Of a stretch of DNA of 64,000 bases, positions 1 to 10,164 are shown piece after piece. Under the pieces are notes generated by a model that had not been told where the DNA came from, searched no databases, and saw nothing but the letters and a program-made list of their open reading frames with translations. The position numbers were made by a program, and so were the translations under genes. Position 1 is the stretch's first letter. The number at the start of each line of letters is the position of its first letter. This DNA is from Rhinopomastus cyanomelas (Eukaryota > Chordata > Aves > Bucerotiformes > Rhinopomastidae). The DNA is taken from positions 768,278 to 832,277 of the forward strand of contig VXBP01002343.1 in the NCBI GenBank assembly GCA_013400115.1. The letters run 5' to 3'.

Positions 1-1871
1 TGCTCATTTTTTGGTTTTCAAGTGCTTTCTGTGAACCTGGGGCATGGAAAGAGGGCTGCTGACTTTCCAAGCTTGAAGATAGTCTCCCAGAATATTCTCA
101 GCTGGGATTGCTGTGTGGCCAGGGACCAGGACTGCGAGAGAAAGCAGAAAAGCTCTTCTTTAGGAAGGTATTGGCACAGACCTGGGAGTTCAAGAAGATC
201 AGCAATGATCACATCTTTGCTCTGGTGGCCTGAGATGAGGGTCCAGCACTGGAAAGCAGGAAGCCCAGAACTCGTACCACAAAAAACAAGATCCTTTTGT
301 GCTTCTTTATCCGGTGAGGACAGGGATTTGCCCACACCCCATGACACAAAGTCCTGAAACAGTGGTAGGTAGAGATGGGAAAGGGTTACTGTCCAAAGAT
401 TTGGGATGACACCACTTACCTCCACCACAGTGGCCACTGTCTATCTGCACAACCATAGCAAGTGGCAGCTTAGGTCAGTGGTCACAAGATGGGCAACTTT
501 AGGGAGGCAAGGGCAGCAAGCCGTGCACTCATGTCATGTTCTCTCTTGAGCCCAAACAAAAAGGTCCTTGAGAAGAACAACTTCAATTGGCCCTGGAAAA
601 CACAAATCTACCCTCATGGGCACATCCTTTTTCCCATTAACTGGCCCACAGGCTGACTGCAATGAATCCTGCTCAGAGCCTCCCCACAGTGCAGAACTCT
701 GCAAGGCCCAGGCTGCTAGCCCTTGCTGCACCTCTGCAGCTCAGGGGGGAAGCCTTGGGCTTCATGAAGACAGAGTGGGGGGCTTCTGGAAATCCTGGGT
801 CTGAGGGCAATCTCAGACCTCAGCATTAACAACACTGTCACCGTACTCCAGTTTCACTGTGCAAAGAGGCTAGACCACCTGGAGGAGCAAATGCTGGAGA
901 AGACCATCCATCACCATCTAGACCCATCCATCACCATTACGCAAGACGCAGTCCTCTGGTGCAGAACTGTCCTACAGGGCACTGCTCTCACAGGCTCCCC
1001 CACCAGCCCACTGACCTTTATTTCCAAGCTGTGCCTCTGGGTACTGGGACTTTCCTGGCTCAAGCAGCTCTTCTTCAGCAGTTCTGTTCTCGAGAGCCCC
1101 CTGGCTCAGCACACTCCTGCAGCCAAGTTGCTTGCTCTTGCCAGGAGCAGGCCCTGTGGCAAGGTGGTGCTGACAGAGCTCTCCCTCCTCAGCATTTGCA
1201 ACTAGCTCAGGGTTTGTGCGAGCTCCCCCACATCTGCAGCGCCGAGTGTTTTGCAGAAAACTGGTGGCCTGAGTCTCCAATGAGCTGCTGGGCTTGCCTG
1301 CACGCCGTCTGGCCAGCCCTGCCTGTGTGTGCTCCAGTTTGGGACACGCATTGAGAGCACCGGAGCTCTCGAAGAGAGGCAAGAGGAGCCAAAGTCCTAA
1401 AACAGCACCTCTGTGGGAGCGAGCTTGCATTCTGTTTCTGACAACTACCTTTGCAAGTGGGGCAGAGCGGGGGTTAAAGGTACGGGGTGAGGTTAGACTG
1501 TGTCACAAAGTGCCAGCAAGCTTGTCACACAACCACCAGAAAATGCCTTTTTGGTCTTTTTCACACATACAGAGCCTTATATATGGTCTTTTAGACACCC
1601 CAAAAATTCCCCTTAGTGCTTTTATCACTAAGCATCACTCCGGAGTTTAGTCAGCCAAACCATGCCCTTTTCCAGCCATAGATAAACTGCATCTCGAAAA
1701 CAGCACCGACACCAGTCTCACGTCGTCCTGGGGCTGAGCCACATGTGAAATCTCTATCCTGTTTTTCTACAGAGATGAGTAACATTTTCCTGTGCAATTA
1801 ATACACAGTGTCTTTCTGTGCATTTGTGTAAATACATAGAGCAAAGATACCGTGGCACAGACAGCTGCTTG
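1..1871. other. Moderately GC-rich stretch without a recognised gene
   Basis: No repeat family or gene is recognisable. On the + strand the frame 768-1205 stays open for 145 codons (first ATG at 891) and includes a charged, helix-like stretch near 'KRLDHLEEQMLEKT'. On the - strand 972-1430 is open for 152 codons and begins with a hydrophobic, signal-like segment. The two overlap, so at most one could be real. Neither has a domain I know. The motif 'cccatccatcaccat' recurs almost exactly within 40 bases near 903-937. This could be an exon of an unknown gene, a pseudogene or chance open frame in GC-rich DNA; the last is most likely. Confidence 0.4.
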
Positions 1872-2077
1872 CCAGAGAGCCTTTCACTGGAACAGACTCC
1901 CCAGGGAGGTCGTGGAGTCTCCTTCTCTGGGGACTTTCAAGGCCGCCTGGATGCGTTCCTCTGTGATCTGTGTTAGATAGTTTTGTCCTGCTCTGGCAGG
2001 GGGGTTGGACTCGATGATCTCTTGGGTCCCTTCCAACCCCTAACATCCTATGATCCTATGATCCTATGATCCTATGA
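1872..2077 (+). repeat. CR1 LINE, 3'-terminal fragment
   Basis: The fragment starts in the conserved C-terminal coding end (the 'aacagactccccagg' block) and runs through the 3' UTR core. It ends in four perfect tandem copies of atcctatg at 2045-2076. The long homogeneous tail and modest divergence suggest a relatively young insertion. An open frame on the opposite strand across it is a shadow. Confidence 0.95.
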
Positions 2078-2300
2078 ATGCGGTTGCTCTCCTTGCACGT
2101 TCCTTTGCTTTGGTCTTTTTTTGAAGAATTTTCACCAAAAATAGGTGTCGTACTAATAACAGAAAAGAACTGATCCTAATAAGGAGTCAACAACAGATTT
2201 ACCATCTATAGTTCACACTTATTATGGATGAATGCACCAGTGTGCTGAAGTAAAATGTAATAAGCCTAGTATTTTAAAATACATAATTGACACACTTGTT

Positions 2301-2460
2301 TAATTATTTTAATTATTACACTATTATTTTAACTATTACACTAGTATTTTAGATATTACACTATTATTTTAATTATTACACTAGTATTTTAGTTATTACA
2401 CTATTATTTTCATTATTACATTATTATTTTAATTATTACACTATTATGTTAATCATGATA
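2301..2460. repeat. 20-bp AT-rich minisatellite, about 7.5 copies
   Basis: Tandem copies of a 20-bp unit, consensus ctattattttaattattaca, lie in exact phase from 2301 to 2440. A degenerate last unit runs to about 2460. Units starting at 2321, 2341, 2361 and 2381 alternate between 'ctatt' and 'ctagt', which suggests a 40-bp higher-order unit. The array is almost pure A/T apart from one C or G per unit. Confidence 0.9.
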
Positions 2461-2508
2461 AAGAACTCATTTTTATTGTTTAAATTAGTGTGATTTAAGC
2501 TACATGAT

Positions 2509-2578
2509 TTGGGAACTGGACTAGATGATCTTTCGAGGTCCCTTCCAACCCCTAGTGTTCTGTGAATCTGTGATTCCA
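2509..2578 (+). repeat. CR1 LINE, extreme 3' end
   Basis: About 70 bases of the CR1 3' UTR (ggactagatgatctttcgag, cccttccaaccc) end in a degenerate gtgaatct/gtgattcc tail. It contains no coding part. Confidence 0.9.
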
Positions 2579-3976
2579 TTATTTAAGCTACTTGCTTGCT
2601 TCAATTGAAGCTAAAATACACAATTTAAGCTGCTTGCACAGAAATGCATGTTATTGTCATTGATAAGTCCTTTTGGACAGATTCTGTCGCTTTCAGATGT
2701 GTCACCCTCTTAAAGACACAGATCTGCCTCTATGAATAAGCCCCTGCGTGTTGTAAAGAAGGCTGCAAATTGTCTAGTAACAGCAAGATGAGAAGTAGTT
2801 TGGAAAGACCTAATGAGCCCACTTTCTGATTGAAAGAAGCTTCTGTTCCCAGGTGTTTAGAGCTGATTTTCTATTGTCTGCTGGCCCAACGTCACCAAGA
2901 TCTGCACAGAAGCAGGAATTCTGTGAGTCTTTGATTCAATCCCTATTTAATAATCCCACAAGAGACTTCAAACAGTCAAGCAGACCAAAATTCTCAATTT
3001 ATCAAGTGTTTTTACAGAATAAGAGTTGTGTCCTGATCAGATGAGCTGTAGGGTGTTCTGGAATCGCATGCTCTTGCCCAGTAGCAGGATAAAACTGTCA
3101 CTGATTCATGAGCAGCAAATAGGGGGCACAGAAACATCAGAACAGGCACAAGGATGGACAAGTGGCCCTTCCTCTGCCTGTTGAGTTGGGACAGAAGCAA
3201 CTGGTCACAGGCACTCATGCATAGCAGGAGACTTCTCCTGTTACTTTTCCTTGGGCTTTCCTGGAAGTGTGGGACTCCTAATCTCTTGCAGTGGCAGCAG
3301 GCTTTTAAGGCAACGTCTGAGGCTCTGCAGCAGGGAGGCTGTTTGGCTGCTCAGTGTAGCCAAACTGTGCTCAGCCAGCAAGATGCCAACTCAGTTCCAC
3401 TGCTTTGAGCATCCTAGCACAGGCCTTCCTCCTCTTCCCTCACTCTCTTAGCCAGCCTTTGTGCCTCCCAGCTTGAAGTTTTCATATTCAAAACAAGGCT
3501 GCTTGCAGTTGCAGCTGCAGCTGCAGTCACCAAGACACCTGCTTCCAGCAGAGCCAGCCCTTTGCTTCTGGTCCTTAGGCTGGCCTTCTGCAAAGCCACA
3601 CAACTGGTTTATGACCACCAGTTTTCTGTCGTCCCCCCTTGCTAACTGTAGGACACCTTCAGGTGACACATTTGATTAAGCAAAGCCTTCTGTTTAGCTC
3701 TAAATCCTGAGCAATTGCAGCAAGTGAAACTGCAAAGTGCTGTGGCCTTGGTTCTCACCCTCTGTTCTTGCCTTTTGCAGATTCATTCGATTCTTTATCA
3801 ACAGATGCAGGCACAAAACCACCTGCTTGCCCCATGGCTGCAGCCCAGGTATGCCAGCAGGTCACCATGCCCCCTGGCTCGCTCCAGCTAGCAGCACCAT
3901 CCTGGAGCACAGAGTATCTGCTGGAGGAGCATGGTATCGAAAGGCAAAAGGAAAAGGCATCTTGTCCCTGTGCGTG
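2579..3976. other. No gene recognised; one weak exon candidate
   Basis: Unique sequence without a known repeat. A short CAG/CTG-rich run (gcagctgcagctgcag) lies near 3505-3525. The interval 3781-3848 is framed by a strong acceptor-like site (pyrimidine tract then cag at 3778-3780) and a cag|gtatgc donor. It is open in all three + frames, but the encoded peptides are not recognisable, so it is not called as an exon. Confidence 0.35.
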
Positions 3977-4048
3977 CAGGCGGGTTGGAACTAGATTATC
4001 TTTAAGGTCCTTCCAGACCAAACCATTCTCTGATTCTGTCCTGTGATC
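3977..4048 (+). repeat. CR1 LINE, diverged 3' end
   Basis: A short 3' UTR remnant (gggttggaactagattatct, aggtccttcca) ends in a decayed tail (attctctgattctgtcctgtgat). Its divergence from the CR1 core is clearly higher than that of the copy at 1.9 kb, so it is an older insertion. Confidence 0.85.
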
Positions 4049-5227
4049 TCCAAGGAAAGGGGTGGGAGTTTTTGCTCACTTTCTTCCACAAGTGTCTCTG
4101 CTCAGTCCCACCAAGTTGCACCATCAACAGGGAGCTGCCTGTTTACATGTGTTGAGGTTTCCTCCACATCCAAGATCCCAAAGCAAACCACTGCTCTCCT
4201 GAACAGCAGGGCTGCAACCCCTCGACGAGGCCAGACCCTGCCCCAGGGCTGGACACTGATGCAGAGCTCCTTGAGCAAGGCAGCAGGCAGGGGCTCAGAG
4301 TGGGTGTGAACAGAAAGGATCCAGTTGTTGAGATGTGATGTGAGAAGCACAGGACCAACACAAACATCTTCTCAGTGAAAGTATCAGCACTACTTGCCCC
4401 ACACCACGGCACAGCCAGATGTGCCTGTCACACAGAAACTAGGTAAAATGAAAGGATTGAGGCTCTGCAAACCTTCCTTTCAGCACTGTTTTGTACCTTC
4501 TGGGTCAAGACCTGAAGGTTTGGGTCAGTTCTGGTGCAGATAGGAGGATGCCCATCAGCAGTTTGTCTGAGTAAGAGCTAAAGCTGGAATTTGGACTTTG
4601 GCTGCTGTGGGGGAAGATGACACCATCCTGGAAAATAAACCTTATCAGTGTGTGTTTTATTGTGGCCTGTGACACACCCAAAGGATGTGTCAGAGCTTCA
4701 GGCTGGTAAAGCTGCCAATACCCCTCCTTGCTAGCCACTCCAAGTGTCCCTGTCACAACACTAAATATTGCCAACAAAGACCAAGTCTGCTTCATTTTGC
4801 TGGGGGCAGTTGATGCTTCCCCACACACAGGGGTGCTGTGCCTCTCTCTTGACCCCTACCTGCCTGGGGCAGCAGCAGCTCTTGCATCCCCTTTTGGCTC
4901 ACAGCAAGGGACCACCTTCCCTAAAGCCATGACTAGTGTCCTTCAGGGTCAAAACCTGCTCCACCATTAAAACTGCATTGTGATGTAGGATATGGGAGTG
5001 AGCAACGTGAGCCGTAACCCCGAGTAGGTTATTTGTGACTAACTCCTACGTGGCCAGATCTTACTTAGCAACCACAGGACTGAGGCTTAGGCTGTGCTCT
5101 CGCAGACAGTTCAGCCCAGTGAGAGTGAGAACGGCTGCTTCATTCCTTGTGGCAACAAAATGGTGAGCAGCTTGCTCCAGTGGCATTGCACCAGCTGTGC
5201 TTCGGCAGTCGCTTCTCCACGGGGGGA
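4049..5227. other. Intergenic or intronic sequence, nothing recognised
   Basis: I see no repeat, RNA gene or coding exon. Open frames of 80-110 codons occur on both strands and overlap each other without a coherent domain. They are treated as chance. Confidence 0.4.
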
Positions 5228-5648
5228 GCAGCTCATCTAGTGACAGGAGGAAGGGCAGTGGGTGTCAGCTGGAACAGAGGAGGTTCCACATCAATATGGG
5301 AAGGAACTTCTTCACAGTGAGGGTGACAGAGCACTGGAACAGGCTGCCCAGGGGGTTGTGGAGTCTCCTTCACTGGAGATGTTTAAGACCCTCCTAGATG
5401 TGTTCCTGTGCAACTTGATCTAGGTGATTCTGCTGTGGCAGGGGGATTGGACTAGATGATCTTTTGAGGTCCCTTCCAATCACAGTATCACAGTGTCACA
5501 GTAATGATAAGGTTGGAAAAGACCTTAAAGATCCTCCAGTCCAACCTAAATCCAAATAAACCCAGTAATCCTAATATCTAACACCTAGATCATGCCACTC
5601 AACACCTCATCCAACCTAAATCCTAATGATTCTATGATTCTATGATCC
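5228..5648 (+). repeat. CR1 LINE interrupted by a second CR1
   Basis: The + strand copy covers the C-terminal ORF2 end (the gaacttcttcacagtgaggg region) and the 3' UTR up to 'cccttccaat' near 5480. It is then broken and resumes at about 5619 with 'cctaatgattctatgattctatga', its normal tail. The foreign segment, about 5482-5618, is an antisense CR1 listed separately. The + strand frame through 5397 is a decayed piece of CR1 ORF2. Confidence 0.9.
5482..5618 (-). repeat. Antisense CR1 nested inside another CR1
   Basis: The segment begins with inverted tail repeats of the atcacagt type, followed by 'ggttggaaaagacctt' and 'ccagtccaac', the reverse complement of a CR1 3' end. It sits between the 3' UTR core and the terminal tail of the + strand host, so it inserted after the host copy. 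Its tail type differs from that of its host (attctatg), pointing to a different subfamily. Exact junctions and any target-site duplication are unclear. Confidence 0.8.
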
Positions 5649-7280
5649 CAGGTGTGTTTTTAAGGGAAATATTTCCCTGCAGAAGCTGATCTGGAGTTTA
5701 ACTAAAGAGAATTTAATCTAAAAACCCCCAAACCCACCAACTCTCAGCATTCAAAGCCACTTTGCAATTGCTAAATATCATTATCAGGATCCGCTTCGCT
5801 CTTCAGGGCACCAGGGGCTACCCTGCCTCTCAAGTGGTGGCCATGAGCCAGGCCAGGAGGTTGGTTAGTGTCGTCTGTAAACGTGGGTTTTATTACGGGT
5901 GGCACGTTCAAATGCTGCGTGCTGGTGCCAAATGCTGATGGCATTGTGTGGCAGTGTTTGCTCTTCCACGCGTGCCCGCAGCGTGGCCATCAGCGCTCGT
6001 TTTGGCTTCCATAGCCTGGCTTACAGTTTCTCTTCGTTTATTCCTCAGAAGGGGGCTCACAGACACCTGCTAGCTAAAGCAACTCCCTCAGCAGCTCGTG
6101 CATGTTTCTTCACCTCTGTACCCTTCCTTTCTTTTGCAAAAATCCTCTTGCTCAAACGCTGCGGAGTATGTGTAGAGAACAGGAGAACACAAACACAGGC
6201 CACTTGTGTTTAAAGCCCAAATACCAACCAAAAAGGTTCTGCGATATTAAAAATGATGTTTACAACGTGATAACAGCGTTTTCCTACTGCGAACGGCGCT
6301 GGTAATCATCAAAGCCAACACCTTAGGCCATCTCCTTTGAGCCCAGTGCACACTGCTGGTCCCGGGGGAGCACGAGGGCTCCAGTGCTCAGTGGAGGAGC
6401 TCTGGTGTAACGTATCCACTGACCTGCGCTTGAACCTACCACTTGCTGTTTTCTCCTGTAATCTAAATCTGGACGCGCGCTGTCTGGTCAGCACCGTGCT
6501 CCCAGACCACTCAGCAAAATGCTCTAGATGCTGTAAAAGCATGCCTGTGCTTGCAGCACCACACGGCACCGGCTCGTAAAGCGGAGCCCAAGCGCGGCTC
6601 GCAGCCACCGGCATCGCCGGCAGCCCATGCGCCGCTGTGAGGCACCTTTGCAATGTGGCCAGGCAGCAGCTGTGTGCATTGCAGACGTTGTGGGTGGGGG
6701 GCTGTCTGCGTGCTCAACAGCTGTCCCCACCGCCACGCCGAGGCAGCGCTCGGTCTCCCCAGGGAGAGCCCTGTTTCCCTCACTCAGAGCCCATTTCAGA
6801 GCATCTCGTGAGAGCGGTGCCAACTGCTTGCGCCCGTCCTCCTTGGTGGGGTTTTGTGGGATGTGGCCACCCCACCTCAGTCACAGGGAGAGCCTGGACA
6901 GCATGAGTGCAGCATCTGCCTCTGGGCTACCTGACTGGCGACCACAATCATCTTCATAAAAAAGTTACTGCGGGCACCAGATATTTGTGCTAAAAAATGC
7001 CAGGCAGTCAGCTGCAGCTTTGGAGTTTTGCCCTTTTTATTTCCTTCCCCTCAAATTTAGTCCATCTACTCAGCGAGCCCACGAGTTTTGTGCTTTCCAG
7101 CGAACCCTGTGTGTTGACCTTGATTGCACCAAAGCCGTGTGCACGCTTCCGGCTTCGGCACTTGTGAGGGATCTCATTAATCCCTCAGCAAACCTCCCGA
7201 GCTTCTGCCACTGACTAAGGAAAAGAGCCTCTAGGATTTGTTAAAAGGAAAATTCAAAAGCCTTGATTTCCATGCCTACC
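5649..7280. other. Locally GC- and CpG-enriched stretch, no gene recognised
   Basis: From about 5780 to 7200 the GC and CpG content is above that of the flanks, especially 6330-6910. No promoter element, splice-framed coding exon or repeat could be supported. Several 90-114 codon frames overlap on both strands between 6309 and 6959, as expected of GC-rich noncoding DNA. A small distal CpG-rich element is possible. Confidence 0.35.
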
Positions 7281-7515
7281 ACATGGAATCATTTAGGTTG
7301 GCGAAGACCTTCAAGATCATTGAGCCCTGCCATTAATATGCTGTACAAAGCCCACCACTGAACCATGTCCTTAAGATCCACACAACTTTGAAACACATCC
7401 CAGGACACCGGCTCAACCGCCTACCTGGACAGCCTGTTCCAGTGCCTGATGATCCCTTTCACAAAGAAGTTTTTCCTAAACTTCCCCTCACTCAGCTTGA
7501 CTTGGTCTGTTATCA
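7281..7515 (-). repeat. CR1 LINE, older antisense copy
   Basis: The reverse complement reads as a CR1 3' region. The block near 7295-7320 matches the 3' UTR core, and 'cctggacagcctgttccagtgcctgatgat' (split across 7422-7452) matches the end of ORF2. The spacing and sequence differ from the youngest copies in the window, indicating an older subfamily. Confidence 0.85.
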
Positions 7516-8080
7516 GTGGATGAGATGTTCTTGACCTTGTTTGTGTAGAAGTCCTGACTCACGTTGTGAGGAGGTTGGGAACAGGCTGGCTCCTCTGGAA
7601 CATAAACCTCAGAACTGTGTCTTCTCGCTGCAATTCAGAAACTGCTGCGGCAGCTGTAGAAGCCACCAAAGGCTTGGCTCTCAGCGAACACTGAGGATGC
7701 TGGCGGCTGGAAAGAGCGAAGCGCGTGACCTCACCCAAAACTGCCCGAAATCACGCTGCGCCTTTCTATTAACTTCGGTGATCTTCAGAATGAGTAACCA
7801 GGAACCCCACAGATTAGACAAGTAAGGTCTTGAGAGCTCACGCTTTTTAAAGAGCCTACTTTATTTTTAGAGACTTTTAACTTCTAGGAAGAAGGGGCTG
7901 ATGCTCTTCGTGAGTCGTCAGGAGTTTCTTTCTCGGGTGTTTCCCAGTTTGATGGCAGAACTCCCTACCAGCCATTTCGATTGCTCATGTGAGAAGGGAG
8001 TGATTTTCAGCATGAAGTGGGCTTTTTTGGGGCTGTATTGCACTGACTCTTGGATAACTTCAAGGAAACTGGTGACTCCT

Positions 8081-8519
8081 CACAGAATCATAGAATCATT
8101 AGAGATTGGAAGGGACCTCAAAAGATCATCTGGTCCAATCCCCCTGCCACAGCAGGATCACCTAGACCAAGTGCCACAGGAACACATCCAGGCGGGTTTT
8201 AAATGTCTCCAGAGAAGGAGACTCCACAACCCCCCTGAGCAGCCCCTTCCAGGGCTCTGTCACCCTCATTGTGAAGAAGTTCCTTCTCATTTTGATGTGG
8301 AACCTCCTATGTTCCAACTTACAACCATTGCCCCTTGTCCTATCACTAGATGACACTGAGAAGAGCCCAGCTCCATCCTCCTGACACCCACCCTGCACAT
8401 ATTTATAGACATTAATGAGGTCACCCCTCAGTCACCCTTCTCCGAGCTAAAGAGACCCAGCTCCCTCAGCTTTTCCTTATCATGGAGGTGCTCCACCTCC
8501 TTCATCATCCTCGTTGCTT
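8081..8519 (-). repeat. CR1 LINE, 440-bp antisense copy
   Basis: The copy starts with inverted tail repeats (agaatcatagaatcatt) and continues through the 3' UTR into the C-terminal part of ORF2. It is truncated at the 5' end near 8519. It retains a 78-codon open frame on the - strand (8398 to 8162) that ends at the normal CR1 ORF2 stop (...HLV). The low damage suggests a fairly recent insertion. Confidence 0.95.
8162..8398 (-). pseudogene. CR1 ORF2 C-terminal remnant
   Basis: A 78-codon frame corresponds to the last part of the CR1 ORF2 polyprotein, beyond the reverse-transcriptase catalytic core. The family signature is visible around 'RRFHIKMRRNFFTMRV' and the ending 'FLWHLV'. Endonuclease and catalytic RT motifs are absent because the insertion is 5'-truncated, so it has no enzymatic function. 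It belongs to the antisense CR1 copy spanning 8081-8519. Confidence 0.85.
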
Positions 8520-9851
8520 CTTATGCGATAACATGGACTCAAGAAAGCTTTTATGCAGGACCATACCCTTTGCTCATTGTGGCTGAAGTACTGGGGTTTT
8601 TATGTGGGACAACATGCAGGAAAGCACCAACTGTGCTAGTGAGAACTTCCTTTTCCTTCCCAGGGCACCTGGATGAGCCCTGGCTGCACCCAACACATGA
8701 ATGTAGAGCCTGTCAGTACTGGACCTCCAGGGATTGCACAGAGAAGGTTAAGGAGCTTCAGTGCAAGACCTGGAAACCACAGCTCCCAACCTCTCAGCTA
8801 CATCTGACCAAAACAAAACCAGAACTTCTTACAGGCTTCTTCCATCTCATATGGAAGGGAATTTTTTAAGGCTTAGAAGAGCAAGGGAAGATGGAAAAAT
8901 TCAGGGGATTTCTAAAATTCTTTGATGTTTTGGGGGGTTTTAAACGTTATAAAATGCACTCTTCGTCTTCCGTATCCAGCAAAGCAGTCCTGCTGCCCCT
9001 GGTCAGGAATGGGTTAGATGTTGGGGCCAGATGGTCAAGCTGGTCCTCGTTGCCTGACTGGGCTTCTTTCGCAGTCATGAGGCCAATCTAATGCAGAAAT
9101 GCCTTTTAAAAGCCAACTGAAAGGGGGGAAAGGGAAGTTGATTTGTACAAAGGATTTCTGTCCAGCTTGCTCTCTGATCAAGCCAAGAAAACAACCTCGG
9201 AGGAGTCTTGACAGATGTTTTTCTGCTGCCTCAAACCCCCCTCAGTGTTTCCTGGTGCACTGAAGATATCTCAGAGCTCATCTCCGGCAGCAACGCAAAC
9301 ACCGTGTGTCTCAGCAAGCCTGACACTGGGCACAGCTTCATGGTACTGGAGTTGCTCCACTTCAATAACAGCAAACAACAAGCAGTGATACTCCTCAGCA
9401 GGCCATCACGGGGGGACCTGGGGACAAGGGACCTCTCTGAGGATCTCTTCATCCTTTGAAGAAACCAACTAAGCCAAAAGCAGTAGGTAGACCTGCTGTT
9501 TCCAGTGAGACTGGTGTAGGCCAATGTTGGAAGCAAAACTAAATGATAAGTTACATACTGTATGGAATAATTAAATCCTGCACTGTGTGAGGAAGCACAA
9601 GGTGAGTCTCCAGAAACAGTTGTTTTCATTACCCCCTGAGAAATGTCTGTCTCACAGCTGACAGACTTTGGAAGCCATTCCATCAGCACTTGCCAGACAC
9701 CCACTCCTCTTATCAGACCCTTTCTCCCAGGTAGCACAGGGCCGGGAGAACCCTACTGTGCTCACAGCTTCCTCCTGGATTCCAATGAGTTCTTCGTACT
9801 TACAAAACCTTTGTTAGCCTCTGGAGGCCCCTGAAAAAGACAAAGACCATA
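8520..9851. other. Intergenic or intronic sequence, nothing recognised
   Basis: No repeat or gene was identified. A - strand frame of 168 codons (9737-9231) is the longest here. It overlaps a + strand frame and shows no domain or splice framing that I can support. Confidence 0.35.
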
Positions 9852-10045
9852 AAAACGGCCATAGGAGGTCAGACCAAAGGTCCCTGTAGCCCAATATCCT
9901 GTCTCTAATACTGGCAATGGCAGATGCCTAGGGAAGAGCACAAGACTAGGGCAAGCCCATAACAAAATTACCATGATGTGCTCTGCCTACCTCCAGTGAT
10001 TTGGAGGTCAGAGACTTCCTGACCCAGATATAATATGTTTGTGTT
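9852..10045 (+). repeat. Ancient sauropsid interspersed repeat
   Basis: The block starting 'ggccataggaggtcagacca' and including 'tagcccaatatcctgtctct' resembles a dispersed element that I recall from turtle, crocodile and bird genomes. The similarity continues into 'cagatgcctagggaagag' and fades near 10045. I do not know its exact family or class. Orientation is given relative to that remembered form. Confidence 0.55.
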
Positions 10046-10135
10046 TAAAGGCAGAGAAGGATTTGAACCCTTATTCCAAGCATTCAAATGCTACAGGAAG
10101 AGAAAAACACAACCTTAAACCAGCTGTTGAGATAA

Positions 10136-10164
10136 TAGAATCATAGAATCATTAAGGATTGGAA
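10136..10164 (-). repeat. CR1 tail fragment
   Basis: Only the inverted CR1 tail and first bases of the 3' UTR remain (tagaatcatagaatcattaa, then ggattggaa). It is a very short 5'-truncated insertion or a remnant. Confidence 0.75.

Noticed and set aside
972..1430. Secreted protein on the - strand suggested by a signal-like N-terminus
   Set aside because: There is no domain after the hydrophobic start, a competing + frame overlaps it, and there is no splice or promoter context. It is kept only as a low-interest finding.
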